From contig NZ_JFHK01000005.1 in the NCBI RefSeq assembly GCF_001636545.1, positions 101,013 through 165,012 of the forward strand: 64,000 nucleotides of DNA, given 5' to 3'. Below are positions 27,401-37,705 of this stretch, piece by piece. The stretch's first letter is position 1; every line of letters begins with the position of its first letter. This DNA is from Kosmotoga arenicorallina S304 (lineage in GTDB: Bacteria; Thermotogota; Thermotogae; Petrotogales; Kosmotogaceae). The notes under the pieces were generated by a model. That model worked only from the letters and a program-made list of their open reading frames with translations, ran no database searches and was not told where the DNA came from. The translations under genes and the position numbers were made by a program.

Positions 27401-28513
27401 TCAGGCCTTTGATTTAACTGAACCTCTGTAAAAAGGTGTTTTTACAACCTGCGCTTTGACAAGTTTGTTCCTGATCTTTACAAATACTTCTGTACCTGCT
27501 TTCCAATAACTCTTTTTTACATAAGCCAGTGCAAGTCTTTTCCCTGTTGAAGGAGAAAGCATGCCGCTGCTTACCCAACCGATATTTTTATCATCAGCGT
27601 AAATTTCATAGCCATGCCTGGCTATTCCTTTATCTAACAATTCCAAACCTCTGAGCCTCTTTTCGAGACCTTTTTCGCGCTGTTCTAACAGAGCCTGGCG
27701 CCCATAAAATTCCTTTTCGAATTTTACCGCCCATTTAAGCCCGGCTTCAAGGGGGGTTATTTCATCTGTGAGCTCATTCCCATACAGCATATAACACGCT
27801 TCAAATCTCAGAAGATCCCTTGCACCAAGGCCCGCTGGCTTAACGCCATAGGAAGCACCGACTTCAAGAATTTTTCGCCACAGCGGAACCGCAGCTTCTG
27901 TGCTAACATATAGTTCGAAGCCATCTTCGCCCGTGTATCCCGTTCTTGAAACAATGCAATCAATCCCGTTTACTTTTCCCCGTGTGAAATGGTAGAAGGA
28001 AATTTCATCAAGCATTACCTGTGAAATTTCCTTGAGGATTTCTTCAGCCTTAGGACCCTGAAAAGCAAGCTGGGCTGTCTGGTTAGATATGTTGCTCAAT
28101 GTAATAGAAAAGTCTCTGTCTTTTGCCCTTTCAAGAACCCAGTTGTAATCCTTATCGATATTTGAAGCGTTTACAACGAGCATCACTTCACTATTGCTAA
28201 TCCTGTAAACCAGCAAGTCGTCAACCACGCCACCTTTTTCGTTACACATAGGCGTGTAACAGATCTCGCCGTTTTTTAGAGTGGATACGGAATTTGTTAC
28301 CAGATAATCGGCAAAAGCTACTGCATCATTACCTTTGATAGAGATTTCTCCCATGTGAGATACATCAAAAAGCCCTGCTACAGTTCTTACTGCTTTGTGT
28401 TCCTCAATTATGGATTCATACTGGACAGGCATTTCCCAGCCACCAAACTCTACCATTCGTGCGCCAAGTCGAAGATGTTCATGGTAAAGGGGTGTCTTTT
28501 TTAGGTCTCCCAT
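27401..28513 (-). CDS. gcvT: Aminomethyltransferase (glycine cleavage T protein)
   Basis: It releases ammonia and transfers the methylene group from GcvH to tetrahydrofolate. The 370-residue length is normal. Motifs: [72 protein letters not shown] precedes the ATG. It is the second gene of the operon, after a small DUF2007-like gene. No glycine riboswitch is visible upstream, although many bacteria control this operon with one. Confidence 0.97.
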   Translation of the reverse strand: MGDLKKTPLYHEHLRLGARMVEFGGWEMPVQYESIIEEHKAVRTVAGLFDVSHMGEISIKGNDAVAFADYLVTNSVSTLKNGEICYTPMCNEKGGVVDDLLVYRISNSEVMLVVNASNIDKDYNWVLERAKDRDFSITLSNISNQTAQLAFQGPKAEEILKEISQVMLDEISFYHFTRGKVNGIDCIVSRTGYTGEDGFELYVSTEAAVPLWRKILEVGASYGVKPAGLGARDLLRFEACYMLYGNELTDEITPLEAGLKWAVKFEKEFYGRQALLEQREKGLEKRLRGLELLDKGIARHGYEIYADDKNIGWVSSGMLSPSTGKRLALAYVKKSYWKAGTEVFVKIRNKLVKAQVVKTPFYRGSVKSKA

Positions 28514-28519
28514 TAGTTA

Positions 28520-28735
28520 TTACTCCTTTCCGCTGTATTCTTCAAGTATTTTTTTTGCTTTTTCAAACATTTCGTCAGGCACAAGGATATCTGAAAGTGA
28601 TCCTTCCCCAAAGTAAATAGTGTCAGTGTAAGCGATGTGTGACGGCTTTATTTCTACTTCAATGCCTTCGTTTTCAAGAATTCCTTTAATCAGCTCTGCT
28701 TCATGGCGCTGAATAGCTTCTTTAAGCTTTTTCAT
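28520..28735 (-). CDS. Small DUF2007-like protein at the head of the gcv operon
   Basis: The 71-residue protein has the pattern of DUF2007 'putative signal-transducing' proteins: HEAELIKGILENEGIEVEI, then a strand region ending in ILVPDEMFEKAKKILEEY. The family has a ferredoxin-like fold and no settled function. I chose ATG 28735 with GAGGTGA 5 bases upstream; GTG 28744 lies within that site. It ends 6 bp before gcvT, so it is the first gene of the glycine-cleavage transcript. Confidence 0.72.
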   Translation of the reverse strand: MKKLKEAIQRHEAELIKGILENEGIEVEIKPSHIAYTDTIYFGEGSLSDILVPDEMFEKAKKILEEYSGKE

Positions 28736-28833
28736 GGCTTTCACCTCGCTTCCGATTAATTATAGCATTGACTGCCAGGCTTCGTTAATCAACATAAAGT
28801 CTCAGCTTAAATGAGATTTGGCAATTAATGTGC

Positions 28834-28839
28834 TATAAT
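28834..28839 (+). promoter_or_regulatory. Extended -10 promoter of pfkA
   Basis: TGCTATAAT is a perfect -10 with the TGN extension, 46 bases before the pfkA ATG. No clear -35 box is present, as is common for extended -10 promoters. Confidence 0.6.
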
Positions 28840-28885
28840 CACGCCGGATTTAACTTTACTTTGTTATGCTCAGGAGGTCGATGGT

Positions 28886-29848
28886 ATGGTAAAAAAAATA
28901 GCAGTGCTTACAAGTGGCGGGGACGCACCTGGAATGAATGCCGCTATTCGCTCAACTGTAAGAACAGCGGTAACCGAAGGGTATGAAGTGGTTGGCATAA
29001 AGCGGGGGTATTCAGGTCTTTTAGATGAGGATATCTTTGACATGGATTATTCTTCAGTTGGCGGGATTATGGAAAAGGGTGGCACTATTTTACAAACATC
29101 CCGTTGCGAAGAGTTCAGAACTGAGCAAGGGCGCAAGAAAGCTTCTGAAATACTCAAAAAGCACGGGATAGATGCTCTTGTTGTCGTAGGTGGAGAAGGA
29201 AGCCTTACAGGGGCAATGCTATTGATGGAGGAAACCGGTATTCCTTCCGTAGGCATTCCCGGGACAATAGACAACGACATAGCCCATACTGATATGTGTA
29301 TAGGCGTTGATACCTGTTTGAATACCTGCGTAGAAAACATCCAAAAATTGAAAGACACCGCTTCATCTCATGAAAGAGCTTTCGTTGTAGAAGTTATGGG
29401 AAGAAGCTCTGGTTATGTGGCTCTGAATGCTGGTATTGCAACTGGAGCAGAGGCAATAATAATACCGGAAAGACCTGTCGATTACAAAGCAATAGCCGAA
29501 AAAATTTGGAATGAAAGAAATCGAGGAAAGATCAACTGTATTATAGTGGTAGCAGAAGGCGCGGCGAGCGCATATACAGTTGCAAGGCATATGGAACACA
29601 GAATAGGTTACGAAACAAGAATAACCATTCTTGGACATATCCAGAGGGGCGGTACTCCCACAGCTTTTGATAGAATTCTTGCTTCCCGGATGGGATATGA
29701 AGCCATTCAAGCGATAAAAGACGGCGAATTTGGCGTAATGCTCGCTCTCCAATCAGGAAAAATGGCAAGGGTTCCTTATTCAAAGGTTTTATCTGAGAAA
29801 AAAGGGCTTGACGAAACTCTCATAAAAATGGCAGCAATCCTCTCCTGA
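28886..29848 (+). CDS. pfkA: 6-phosphofructokinase, ATP type
   Basis: At 320 residues it is the standard bacterial Pfk[17 protein letters not shown] (res 8-23) binds the nucleotide, and [11 protein letters not shown] has Gly at the position that separates ATP enzymes (Gly) from PPi enzymes (Asp). [19 protein letters not shown] holds the catalytic Asp and [12 protein letters not shown] binds fructose-6-phosphate. AGGAGGTCG precedes the ATG. pyk follows after 20 bp, giving a two-gene glycolytic operon. A second PFK of PPi type is at 58740. Confidence 0.96.
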   Translation: MVKKIAVLTSGGDAPGMNAAIRSTVRTAVTEGYEVVGIKRGYSGLLDEDIFDMDYSSVGGIMEKGGTILQTSRCEEFRTEQGRKKASEILKKHGIDALVVVGGEGSLTGAMLLMEETGIPSVGIPGTIDNDIAHTDMCIGVDTCLNTCVENIQKLKDTASSHERAFVVEVMGRSSGYVALNAGIATGAEAIIIPERPVDYKAIAEKIWNERNRGKINCIIVVAEGAASAYTVARHMEHRIGYETRITILGHIQRGGTPTAFDRILASRMGYEAIQAIKDGEFGVMLALQSGKMARVPYSKVLSEKKGLDETLIKMAAILS

Positions 29849-29868
29849 TTTTTAATGAGGTGGTATTT

Positions 29869-31287
29869 GTGAGAAAAACCAAAATTGTCTGTACTATTGG
29901 TCCAGCTACTGAATCACCCGAAATGATTAAAAAGCTCATACTCGCGGGTATGAATGTCGCACGCCTTAATACTTCCCATGATACCCCTGATCACCACAGA
30001 GAAAGAATCCGCACCATAAAAAGAATAAGAGATGAACTCGGTATCCCTGTTGCGATATTGCTTGACCTTTCAGGACCAAAGCTTAGAACGGGCACTTTCA
30101 ACAATGATAACGTATCTTTGCATAAGGGGCAAAAATTCTCTTTAACAACAGAGAACATCATTGGCGACAGCAATGGTGTTAGTGTGAACTATCCGTTATT
30201 ACCCCGGGAAGTAAATCCCGGGGACATTATCCTGCTCAATGATGGAAAAGTGAAGCTGAAAGTTCTTGATACTTCGGAAAAATCCATCACAACAGAGGTT
30301 TTGAATGATGCCGAGATTACGCATCATCGCGGAATAAACGTACCGGGAATAGACCTTAGCATAAACGCTGTAACAAAGAAAGATGAAGTCTATATAAAAC
30401 TCGGGGTTGAAGAAGGCGTTGATTATTTTGCGCTTTCCTTTGTGAGAAAACCCGAAGACGTTAAAAAAGCCCGGGAAATCATAAATAGTCACGGGTCAAA
30501 TATACCTGTTGTTTCAAAAATCGAAACCTCTCAGGCGTTATCGAAAATAACTGAAATTTCCGAAGTTAGCGATGGTCTTATGGTTGCCAGAGGAGATCTT
30601 GGTGTTGAAATTCCAGTCGAAGAAGTTCCAATAGCCCAAAAAAAGATTATAAAGGCAGGTAACAGGCACAGGATACCTGTTATTACCGCTACACAGATGC
30701 TTGAATCAATGATCGAAAACCCGACTCCCACGCGGGCAGAAGCGACCGACATTTCAAATGCCATTCTCGATGGTACAGACGCTATTATGCTTTCTGCTGA
30801 AACTTCTATTGGCAACTATCCCATTGAAGCTGTGTGTGTGATGAATAAAACCGCAATATCTACTGAAAGATACCTTCAGGAAAATCCTCATATCCTCCAT
30901 TGGACTCGCCGTGACGCGGATGCCGATGATCACACCGATGCCATTTGCAGGGCTGCATGGGACATAAGTGAAAGTTTAAAAGTTAAATTGATTGTTTCAT
31001 CAACTTATTCAGGGCACACTGCCATAAACGTTTCAGGGTTCAGACCCAGATCGACCATTCTCGCGGTTACTCCTAACAGAAGAACTTACTACCAACTGTC
31101 TCTTGTATGGGGCGTATTGCCGCTTTATCAGAAGATAGGCTCATCTATCGATGAAATGGTGGAGATTGCCGGGAAAAAAGCACGGGAAATGGAATTAATC
31201 AAAGGTGGAGATCATTTCATAATCACCGCTGGTGTTCCACTGGGAGTAGCGCATTCTACAAATATGCTCAAGCTGGAAAAAGCGTAA
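29869..31287 (+). CDS. pyk: Pyruvate kinase
   Basis: It converts phosphoenolpyruvate and ADP to pyruvate and ATP. The 472 residues cover the barrel and C-terminal domains: RKTKIVCTIGPATESPEM at the start, LDLSGPKLRTG, VSKIETSQAL (catalytic Lys), MVARGDLGVEIP, TATQMLESMIENPTPTRAEA. I chose GTG 29869 after GAGGTGG. The PEP-utilising domain found in some longer Pyk is absent. It shares a transcript with pfkA. Confidence 0.96.
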   Translation: MRKTKIVCTIGPATESPEMIKKLILAGMNVARLNTSHDTPDHHRERIRTIKRIRDELGIPVAILLDLSGPKLRTGTFNNDNVSLHKGQKFSLTTENIIGDSNGVSVNYPLLPREVNPGDIILLNDGKVKLKVLDTSEKSITTEVLNDAEITHHRGINVPGIDLSINAVTKKDEVYIKLGVEEGVDYFALSFVRKPEDVKKAREIINSHGSNIPVVSKIETSQALSKITEISEVSDGLMVARGDLGVEIPVEEVPIAQKKIIKAGNRHRIPVITATQMLESMIENPTPTRAEATDISNAILDGTDAIMLSAETSIGNYPIEAVCVMNKTAISTERYLQENPHILHWTRRDADADDHTDAICRAAWDISESLKVKLIVSSTYSGHTAINVSGFRPRSTILAVTPNRRTYYQLSLVWGVLPLYQKIGSSIDEMVEIAGKKAREMELIKGGDHFIITAGVPLGVAHSTNMLKLEKA

Positions 31288-31388
31288 AAAGCAAGGGGAA
31301 ATGATATGAAATACAGAGTTTTTGATTTATAATCAGGTATATTTTACTCTTATTAGATATAAACCTATAATATGGCTTGTTTTTGGAA

Positions 31389-31417
31389 TTGAAGATGTCC
31401 GCTTTTTGTTTTATCAT
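31389..31417 (+). promoter_or_regulatory. groESL promoter
   Basis: TTGAAG (31389-31394), a 17-base spacer and TATCAT (31412-31417) form a plausible sigma-A promoter. It ends 4 bases before the CIRCE operator, so bound HrcA would block initiation or clearance. Confidence 0.7.
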
Positions 31418-31421
31418 TTTA

Positions 31422-31448
31422 TTAGCAAACTAACACTTAGAGTGCTAA
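31422..31448 (+). promoter_or_regulatory. CIRCE operator (HrcA binding site)
   Basis: TTAGCAAAC, a 9-base spacer, then GAGTGCTAA. The right arm is a perfect CIRCE half-site; the left arm matches six of nine bases (consensus TTAGCACTC). The position just downstream of a promoter and 33 bp upstream of groES is classical. HrcA itself is not encoded in the window. Confidence 0.9.
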
Positions 31449-31481
31449 TATTTCTTCGAAAATATGAAAGGAGGTCGTTGT

Positions 31482-31751
31482 ATGAAAGTTATCCCGTTAG
31501 GTTCAAGGCTTCTTATCAAGCCAATCAAAGAGGAAAGAAAAACTGAGGGTGGTATTGTTCTTCCTGACACCGCAAAAGAAAAACCCATGAAAGCAGAAGT
31601 TATCGAGGTAGGTAAGGATGTCGAAGATCTTGACATTAAAGCCGGTGATAAGGTTATATTCTCCAAATATGCTGGAACGGAAATAAAGATCGACGATGAG
31701 GATTACATCGTCATTGATCAGGACGATATTTTGGCTAAAATCGAGGACTGA
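31482..31751 (+). CDS. groES: Co-chaperonin GroES
   Basis: The 89-residue subunit of the heptameric lid for GroEL. Typical sequence: KVIPLGSRLLIKPIKEERKT, then the mobile loop GGIVLPDTAKEKP, GDKVIFSKYAGTEIKIDDED and DILAKIED. I chose ATG 31482, preceded by AAAGGAGG. It is followed 15 bp later by groEL and is controlled by the CIRCE element upstream. Confidence 0.97.
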   Translation: MKVIPLGSRLLIKPIKEERKTEGGIVLPDTAKEKPMKAEVIEVGKDVEDLDIKAGDKVIFSKYAGTEIKIDDEDYIVIDQDDILAKIED

Positions 31752-31766
31752 AAGGGGGTAGTCTGA

Positions 31767-33389
<1,623 letters not shown>

Positions 33390-33400
33390 TACAGAAAACA

Positions 33401-33423
33401 GAGGGAGGGGAAACCCCTCCCTC
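33401..33423 (+). terminator. groESL terminator
   Basis: A perfect 10-bp GC-rich stem GAGGGAGGGG-AAA-CCCCTCCCTC is followed by TTT and an AT-rich stretch. It also lies just beyond the stop of the convergent DUF4258 gene. Confidence 0.9.
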
Positions 33424-33424
33424 T

Positions 33425-33751
33425 TTAATTATTAAAAAAAACAGTAATTACAAGTACTCCCATAGGTTCATTTCTGAAAATAACCACAATTCCATCTTTT
33501 TCCAGTCTGATATTCCCATTTTTTTCAAGGACAGCCTTTGAAGATTGATCCATGATTATTTTCTTTATTTCTTCAATTCCAATCCCGCGTTCGTTAAGGC
33601 GCTGTAAAGCATGAGCCGTAAATCTTATATCACCTATATCGGTAATCATTTTTTGCCCGGCGCTTTCTTTGGGACTTTTTTTAATTCGTGGACTTTCAAC
33701 TATAAACATGGCGATTATTAAAGCAATAATAACAAAAAAGAAGAACTGCAT
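33425..33751 (-). CDS. Membrane-anchored DUF4258-like protein
   Basis: The 108-residue protein has one N-terminal membrane helix (res 2-17) and a soluble domain. The domain, RFTAHALQRLNERGIGIEEI then VVIFRNEPMGVLVITVFF, is the pattern of DUF4258 (a RelE/BECR-like small fold with a His/Arg pair). Some DUF4258 proteins are toxin-like, but a membrane anchor and lack of an antitoxin partner argue against assigning that here. I chose ATG 33751, about 6-7 bases after GGCAGGAG. Its start faces the permease start at 33780, 28 bp away. Confidence 0.68.
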   Translation of the reverse strand: MQFFFFVIIALIIAMFIVESPRIKKSPKESAGQKMITDIGDIRFTAHALQRLNERGIGIEEIKKIIMDQSSKAVLEKNGNIRLEKDGIVVIFRNEPMGVLVITVFFNN

Positions 33752-33779
33752 GACAAACTCCTGCCTTAAAATTAATACC

Positions 33780-35402
33780 ATGGAACTCCTGCAGTTGATA
33801 AAATGGAGATTAAAGGAACAGCTCCACAGTATTATGAAATACAGAACAAGGGGACTGATTATCCTATTCTTGATTGCCGGCGTATTGTTCCTTGTCCTCT
33901 TTCCACTGATATTTTACCTTAAAATCTTTTTCATACCCAACTTTGAAAAGGTTTCAGAGCTTTCTCAAAAACTCAAATCGCTAACCGATGTGGATCTTTC
34001 AGAACTAATAATATCTTTTTTTGCTTCGATAATATTTGTAATAATGCTGGGAAGCGATATTCCAGTAACAATATCAAACCTCTTCTTTGCAGATAAGCTT
34101 GAAAACCTCTGGCATACCCCAATAAAGCGTTCAAATATATTCAAAGCTCAGCTTTTTGAGGTGTTTTCCTCTGCAAGTCTTCCGTTAGTTCTCTTCTCGC
34201 CTTTTTTTCTTGGTGCTCTTTATGGTCTTGGTTACAGAGGTTATGATTTCTTAAGAGTTCTGTTCCTATTCTCTCTCTTCATAATAGAGATATTCTTCGT
34301 AAACGTTCTGGCATCAACAATCATAGTTTTCTTTACCAGCGGAAAATTGATGAAATTCATATCCGCTATAATGACGGCGGTGACTCTTGTGGTATTTGTT
34401 TTTACACTTCGAATAATGGATTTTTCCGCTTTGGAAAGTGCCTCTGCTCTCGAAGTCACTGATAGACTTTTAGCATTTAGCAGTATTGCTACATCAAAAT
34501 TTCTGCCCTGGAGTTTATTCGTTAAGGCAATCACAGGAGATTTAACCGACGCCCTTGTTTTTTCAATCTTCGTCATCTCACTTGGCGCTGGTGTCGAACT
34601 TGTATCCAGGAAATACTATTCTTTAATCCTCAATAAACTCTGGGCAATGCCCCGAAAATCAAAGAACAACATTGAAAAGCTTCATTACCTGCCTCCTTTT
34701 TTATCTCTTTTGAAAAAAGATGCTTTGTTGATTTTTAGAGAGCCTAAACTCATATTCGCATTTCTCTATCCCGCATTATTCGCGCCTGTAATAATAATCG
34801 CAAACCCTTCACTCATTATGGGCACAGGAATTATACAATTACTAAGTCTTTTCGTTTTTCTTCTATCTAACTACACCACCATAGCTTCTACCGCTCTCTT
34901 TGCCTTTGAACGGCAGCTGAATGATTTTAAGAAAGTGTTTTCTGTGACTTCTTTTAGATTTGTTTTCTCAAAAGTATTACTCATATGGTTGCTTTTTAGT
35001 ACGATAAACACCATGCTGTCTATTTATATCAAAAGTGTAAAACCTGATATCAGTCATTTTATGACCCTCTTTCAATTTTTCATGTTGCCATCAATCTTTG
35101 TATTAGCTGTTTTTGGTGGAATACTAGAACAAAGATTCGGTACGGGTGAAAGCAAGAATGTTTTTAAAGCTTTGAATTTAACCGGAGCGATACTTTCATT
35201 TTTGGTAAGTAGTATAATGCCTTTATTAACGGCATTGCCTGTAACCCTTTTCATACTTGGAAGAATAGATACAATGCTGGTGCTAATAAGAATACCGGGA
35301 AATCCACTCACGCGACTACTTTTTGGTGCTGTTATTCCTGTGATTTTATGGACACTCAATCTGTGGTTGGGAGTAAAATTACTATGCTATAATGATGTTT
35401 GA
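33780..35402 (+). CDS. ABC-2-like multi-span membrane protein (putative exporter permease)
   Basis: The 540 residues have about twelve hydrophobic segments in two sets of about six, separated by a soluble loop near res 275-320 containing LPPFLSLLKKDALLIFREPK. That looks like an ABC-2 type permease half duplicated in one chain (the 'putative ABC exporter' type). No ATPase of the ABC class lies nearby. I chose ATG 33780; it lacks a good ribosome site, so ATG 33750 is an alternative. It heads the operon that continues with the MoxR/VWA genes (22 bp gap). Confidence 0.65.
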   Translation: MELLQLIKWRLKEQLHSIMKYRTRGLIILFLIAGVLFLVLFPLIFYLKIFFIPNFEKVSELSQKLKSLTDVDLSELIISFFASIIFVIMLGSDIPVTISNLFFADKLENLWHTPIKRSNIFKAQLFEVFSSASLPLVLFSPFFLGALYGLGYRGYDFLRVLFLFSLFIIEIFFVNVLASTIIVFFTSGKLMKFISAIMTAVTLVVFVFTLRIMDFSALESASALEVTDRLLAFSSIATSKFLPWSLFVKAITGDLTDALVFSIFVISLGAGVELVSRKYYSLILNKLWAMPRKSKNNIEKLHYLPPFLSLLKKDALLIFREPKLIFAFLYPALFAPVIIIANPSLIMGTGIIQLLSLFVFLLSNYTTIASTALFAFERQLNDFKKVFSVTSFRFVFSKVLLIWLLFSTINTMLSIYIKSVKPDISHFMTLFQFFMLPSIFVLAVFGGILEQRFGTGESKNVFKALNLTGAILSFLVSSIMPLLTALPVTLFILGRIDTMLVLIRIPGNPLTRLLFGAVIPVILWTLNLWLGVKLLCYNDV

Positions 35403-35424
35403 AAGCGAATCTTGGAGGGATACA

Positions 35425-36510
35425 ATGAGAGTAAGCGATGTGAAGTACTTAAGCAGAGTGATCATGGAATCAGGGGAAATCCCGCTTGTATGGGGACATT
35501 TTGGCGTTGGAAAAACAGACATGGCCAAGGAACTGGCTGCTGAAACAGGAAGAAAGCTAATAATTCTCGTCATTTCCCAGATGGAACCAGGAGACCTGAT
35601 AGGGATGCCTGCAAGAGGCGAAGGAAAAACCGTTTTTTTGAAGCCTGATTGGTGGCCCGAAGACAGTAAGGCAATAATTTTGATTGATGAAATAAACAGA
35701 GCGCATCGCTCAATCAGAAATGCAATAATGCAACTGCTGATTGATAAAAGAATCCATAACCATGTGCTTCCAGAGGGTGTATGGATTATGGCTGCCGCTA
35801 ATCCCCCTGACGAAGAGTATGATCAGGTGGAGTTAATAACAGATCCCGCATTCATGTCACGATTCTTCCATCTGGAGATAACCCCTGACCCTCAGGAATG
35901 GATAGAGTGGTCCAGATCCGTAGGAGTACCCGATGAAGTAAGTGATTTTATAGGTGAATATCCTGAGCTCTTGATAAAAGACAGGATAGTTTCGATGCGG
36001 CTTGATCTGCGTCCCAGTCCAAGAAGCTGGTTCAAGCTCGGTAAAGTTCTCAAAAACCTTGACAAGGAAAGCTTTGAAAAATATGGTTATGTGCTTGCTG
36101 CCGGGATTGTCGGGCCAGATGCTGCGAGAACCTTTGTCAACCAAACAAAGGGAATTGCAAATATACCACAGCCTTCTGAGCTTCTTCTGGATCTTTCTGA
36201 AAGCCTTCAAAGCCGAATCAAAGGCTTTGACATAACAGCTGTCAACGCTTTGATATCAAGAGTTACAAAATATCTCACAGAGCTTACCGATCTCGAGCTG
36301 AAAGATTATTACGAAAAAATTGGAGTTGTTTCAACGAATTTGCTCAAACTAAAAAGTTGTCTCCCGAAAGATTCTTTTTTCTCGATAATAAGGCATATAG
36401 CCTATATATTGGAAAATGAGAAGGGATTAAAAAGAGCGTTCTACGAAAAACTACTCGAAGAGCTGGCCGTTGATGGTGATATCCTCGATTATCTCGAAAA
36501 GAGGGGATGA
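35425..36510 (+). CDS. MoxR-family AAA+ ATPase
   Basis: The 361-residue protein has Walker A GHFGVGKTD (about res 24-32), a pore-loop-like region MEPGDLIGMPA, Walker B IILIDEINRAHRSIRNAIMQ (about 85-104), sensor-1 WIMAAANPP and an arginine-bearing SRFFHLEI. MoxR ATPases act with VWA-domain proteins to remodel or insert metals into target proteins. The next gene, 1 bp away, encodes exactly such a partner. GGAGGG lies 6 bases before ATG 35425; the longer frame from 35392 overlaps the permease end. The C-terminal 150 residues are helical and not assigned. Confidence 0.88.
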   Translation: MRVSDVKYLSRVIMESGEIPLVWGHFGVGKTDMAKELAAETGRKLIILVISQMEPGDLIGMPARGEGKTVFLKPDWWPEDSKAIILIDEINRAHRSIRNAIMQLLIDKRIHNHVLPEGVWIMAAANPPDEEYDQVELITDPAFMSRFFHLEITPDPQEWIEWSRSVGVPDEVSDFIGEYPELLIKDRIVSMRLDLRPSPRSWFKLGKVLKNLDKESFEKYGYVLAAGIVGPDAARTFVNQTKGIANIPQPSELLLDLSESLQSRIKGFDITAVNALISRVTKYLTELTDLELKDYYEKIGVVSTNLLKLKSCLPKDSFFSIIRHIAYILENEKGLKRAFYEKLLEELAVDGDILDYLEKRG

Positions 36511-36511
36511 C

Positions 36512-37705
36512 ATGTCCGGGATTTCCATAGTGGAAGAGGCGGTTTTGGAGCTCGCAAAGAAAAGCCCTTTTTATAACTACCTTTTCATGCATATTGAACG
36601 CCTTCCATCTCTAAAAATCCGGACATTCAGCCTCAGGGTTTCAAACAATGGAAGCCTTCAGTTACACTACAATCCGGAGACCCTTTCTGCCAAACCTCTG
36701 GCATTAGTACAGGCATTGCTGGAGCACGAATGTTTCCATATAGTAAACGGCCACCTCTTGATACCCATTAAAAGCAGTAGATATAAAGCTTTGTGGGATT
36801 TGTCGATGGATGCAGCGGTAAACCAATACATACCTGCATTGGATGCTTTCAGCCTTCCTATGGATCAGTTGCTCATGGAGGGATGTGGAACGGATAATGA
36901 GCGCTTTTTCGTAGCTCCCCCCGCTTCAATGCCGGGAGAGACCGCTGAGTTTTATTTTAATTGGGCAGTGGAATTTATGAAAAACAATAAAACCCTGGAT
37001 CTGGAATTGCTGGAGGAAAATCTCGAAAAGGCGGATTCACATGAAAACTTTGGGGACTTTGAATTACCACGGGAATTCGTAGAAGAATTACTTAAAAGCA
37101 TCGTGGCTGAAACCTATGAAAAGGCTAAGAAAGGTGCGCCAGAGGGTATAGAAGCTTCAATTTCCCTTTTCATCAATAAACCCCTGTTGGACTGGAAAAC
37201 AATAATTAGAAGCTTTTTCGGTTCAGCTCAATATATTGGAAGGTACCGAACACCTCTCTGGCCAAACAGGAGATATGAAGATCAACCGGGCTGGCGGAGC
37301 GATTTCGCTGCGAAGGTTGCTATAATTGTTGACACAAGTGGTAGCATTGTTGACGAGGAATTCGATGCTTTTTTTGGCGAAATAGATAGCATAACACGAT
37401 TGACTGATTCCAGACTATGGTTGATTCAGGTTGATGAAACCGTTCAATCCGTCACCAAGTATGGGAGTGGAATGTGGAAAGAACTCAAGCTTATCGGAAA
37501 GGGAGAAACCAACATACAACCGGCTGTTGATTATGCAGAGGAAAATTTAAGACCTGAAGGCCTGATTATCTTCACCGATGGCTTTACTGATATCCCTCAT
37601 ATAAAAAGAAAGGTTGTATTTGTGCTCTCCAAACATTTCAATCCTGGATTTCTCGAAGATGCAAGAAGGATATACGGGAAATACTCGGCGGTGATTCTCA
37701 AATGA
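36512..37705 (+). CDS. Metallopeptidase-like/VWA protein (DUF2201 type)
   Basis: The 397-residue protein has an N-terminal domain with LLEHECFHIVNGHLL: HECFH fits the HExxH zinc motif (about res 72-76). A C-terminal VWA-like domain begins near res 265 with IIVDTSGSIVDEEF (MIDAS DxSGS) and includes GKGETNIQPAVDYAEE (the MIDAS Thr) and FTDGFTDIP. This pairing is the DUF2201 architecture, usually next to a MoxR ATPase, as here. Function is unknown; it may be a chaperone-peptidase adaptor. GAGGGGATGAC lies before the ATG, and the stop overlaps the next start by 4 bp. Confidence 0.85.
   Translation: MSGISIVEEAVLELAKKSPFYNYLFMHIERLPSLKIRTFSLRVSNNGSLQLHYNPETLSAKPLALVQALLEHECFHIVNGHLLIPIKSSRYKALWDLSMDAAVNQYIPALDAFSLPMDQLLMEGCGTDNERFFVAPPASMPGETAEFYFNWAVEFMKNNKTLDLELLEENLEKADSHENFGDFELPREFVEELLKSIVAETYEKAKKGAPEGIEASISLFINKPLLDWKTIIRSFFGSAQYIGRYRTPLWPNRRYEDQPGWRSDFAAKVAIIVDTSGSIVDEEFDAFFGEIDSITRLTDSRLWLIQVDETVQSVTKYGSGMWKELKLIGKGETNIQPAVDYAEENLRPEGLIIFTDGFTDIPHIKRKVVFVLSKHFNPGFLEDARRIYGKYSAVILK

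Noticed and set aside
27404..28885. A glycine riboswitch before the gcv operon
   Set aside because: The region between 28735 and 28885 has no glycine aptamer core, and pfkA starts divergently right there.
33425..33751. A toxin-antitoxin pair based on the DUF4258 fold
   Set aside because: The protein has a membrane helix, and no small antitoxin-like gene lies on either side; the upstream neighbour is a large permease on the other strand.
33669..33779. An N-terminal extension of the permease from 33669
   Set aside because: It would read through the opposing DUF4258 coding region, lacks a ribosome site and adds 37 residues with no membrane-protein character.
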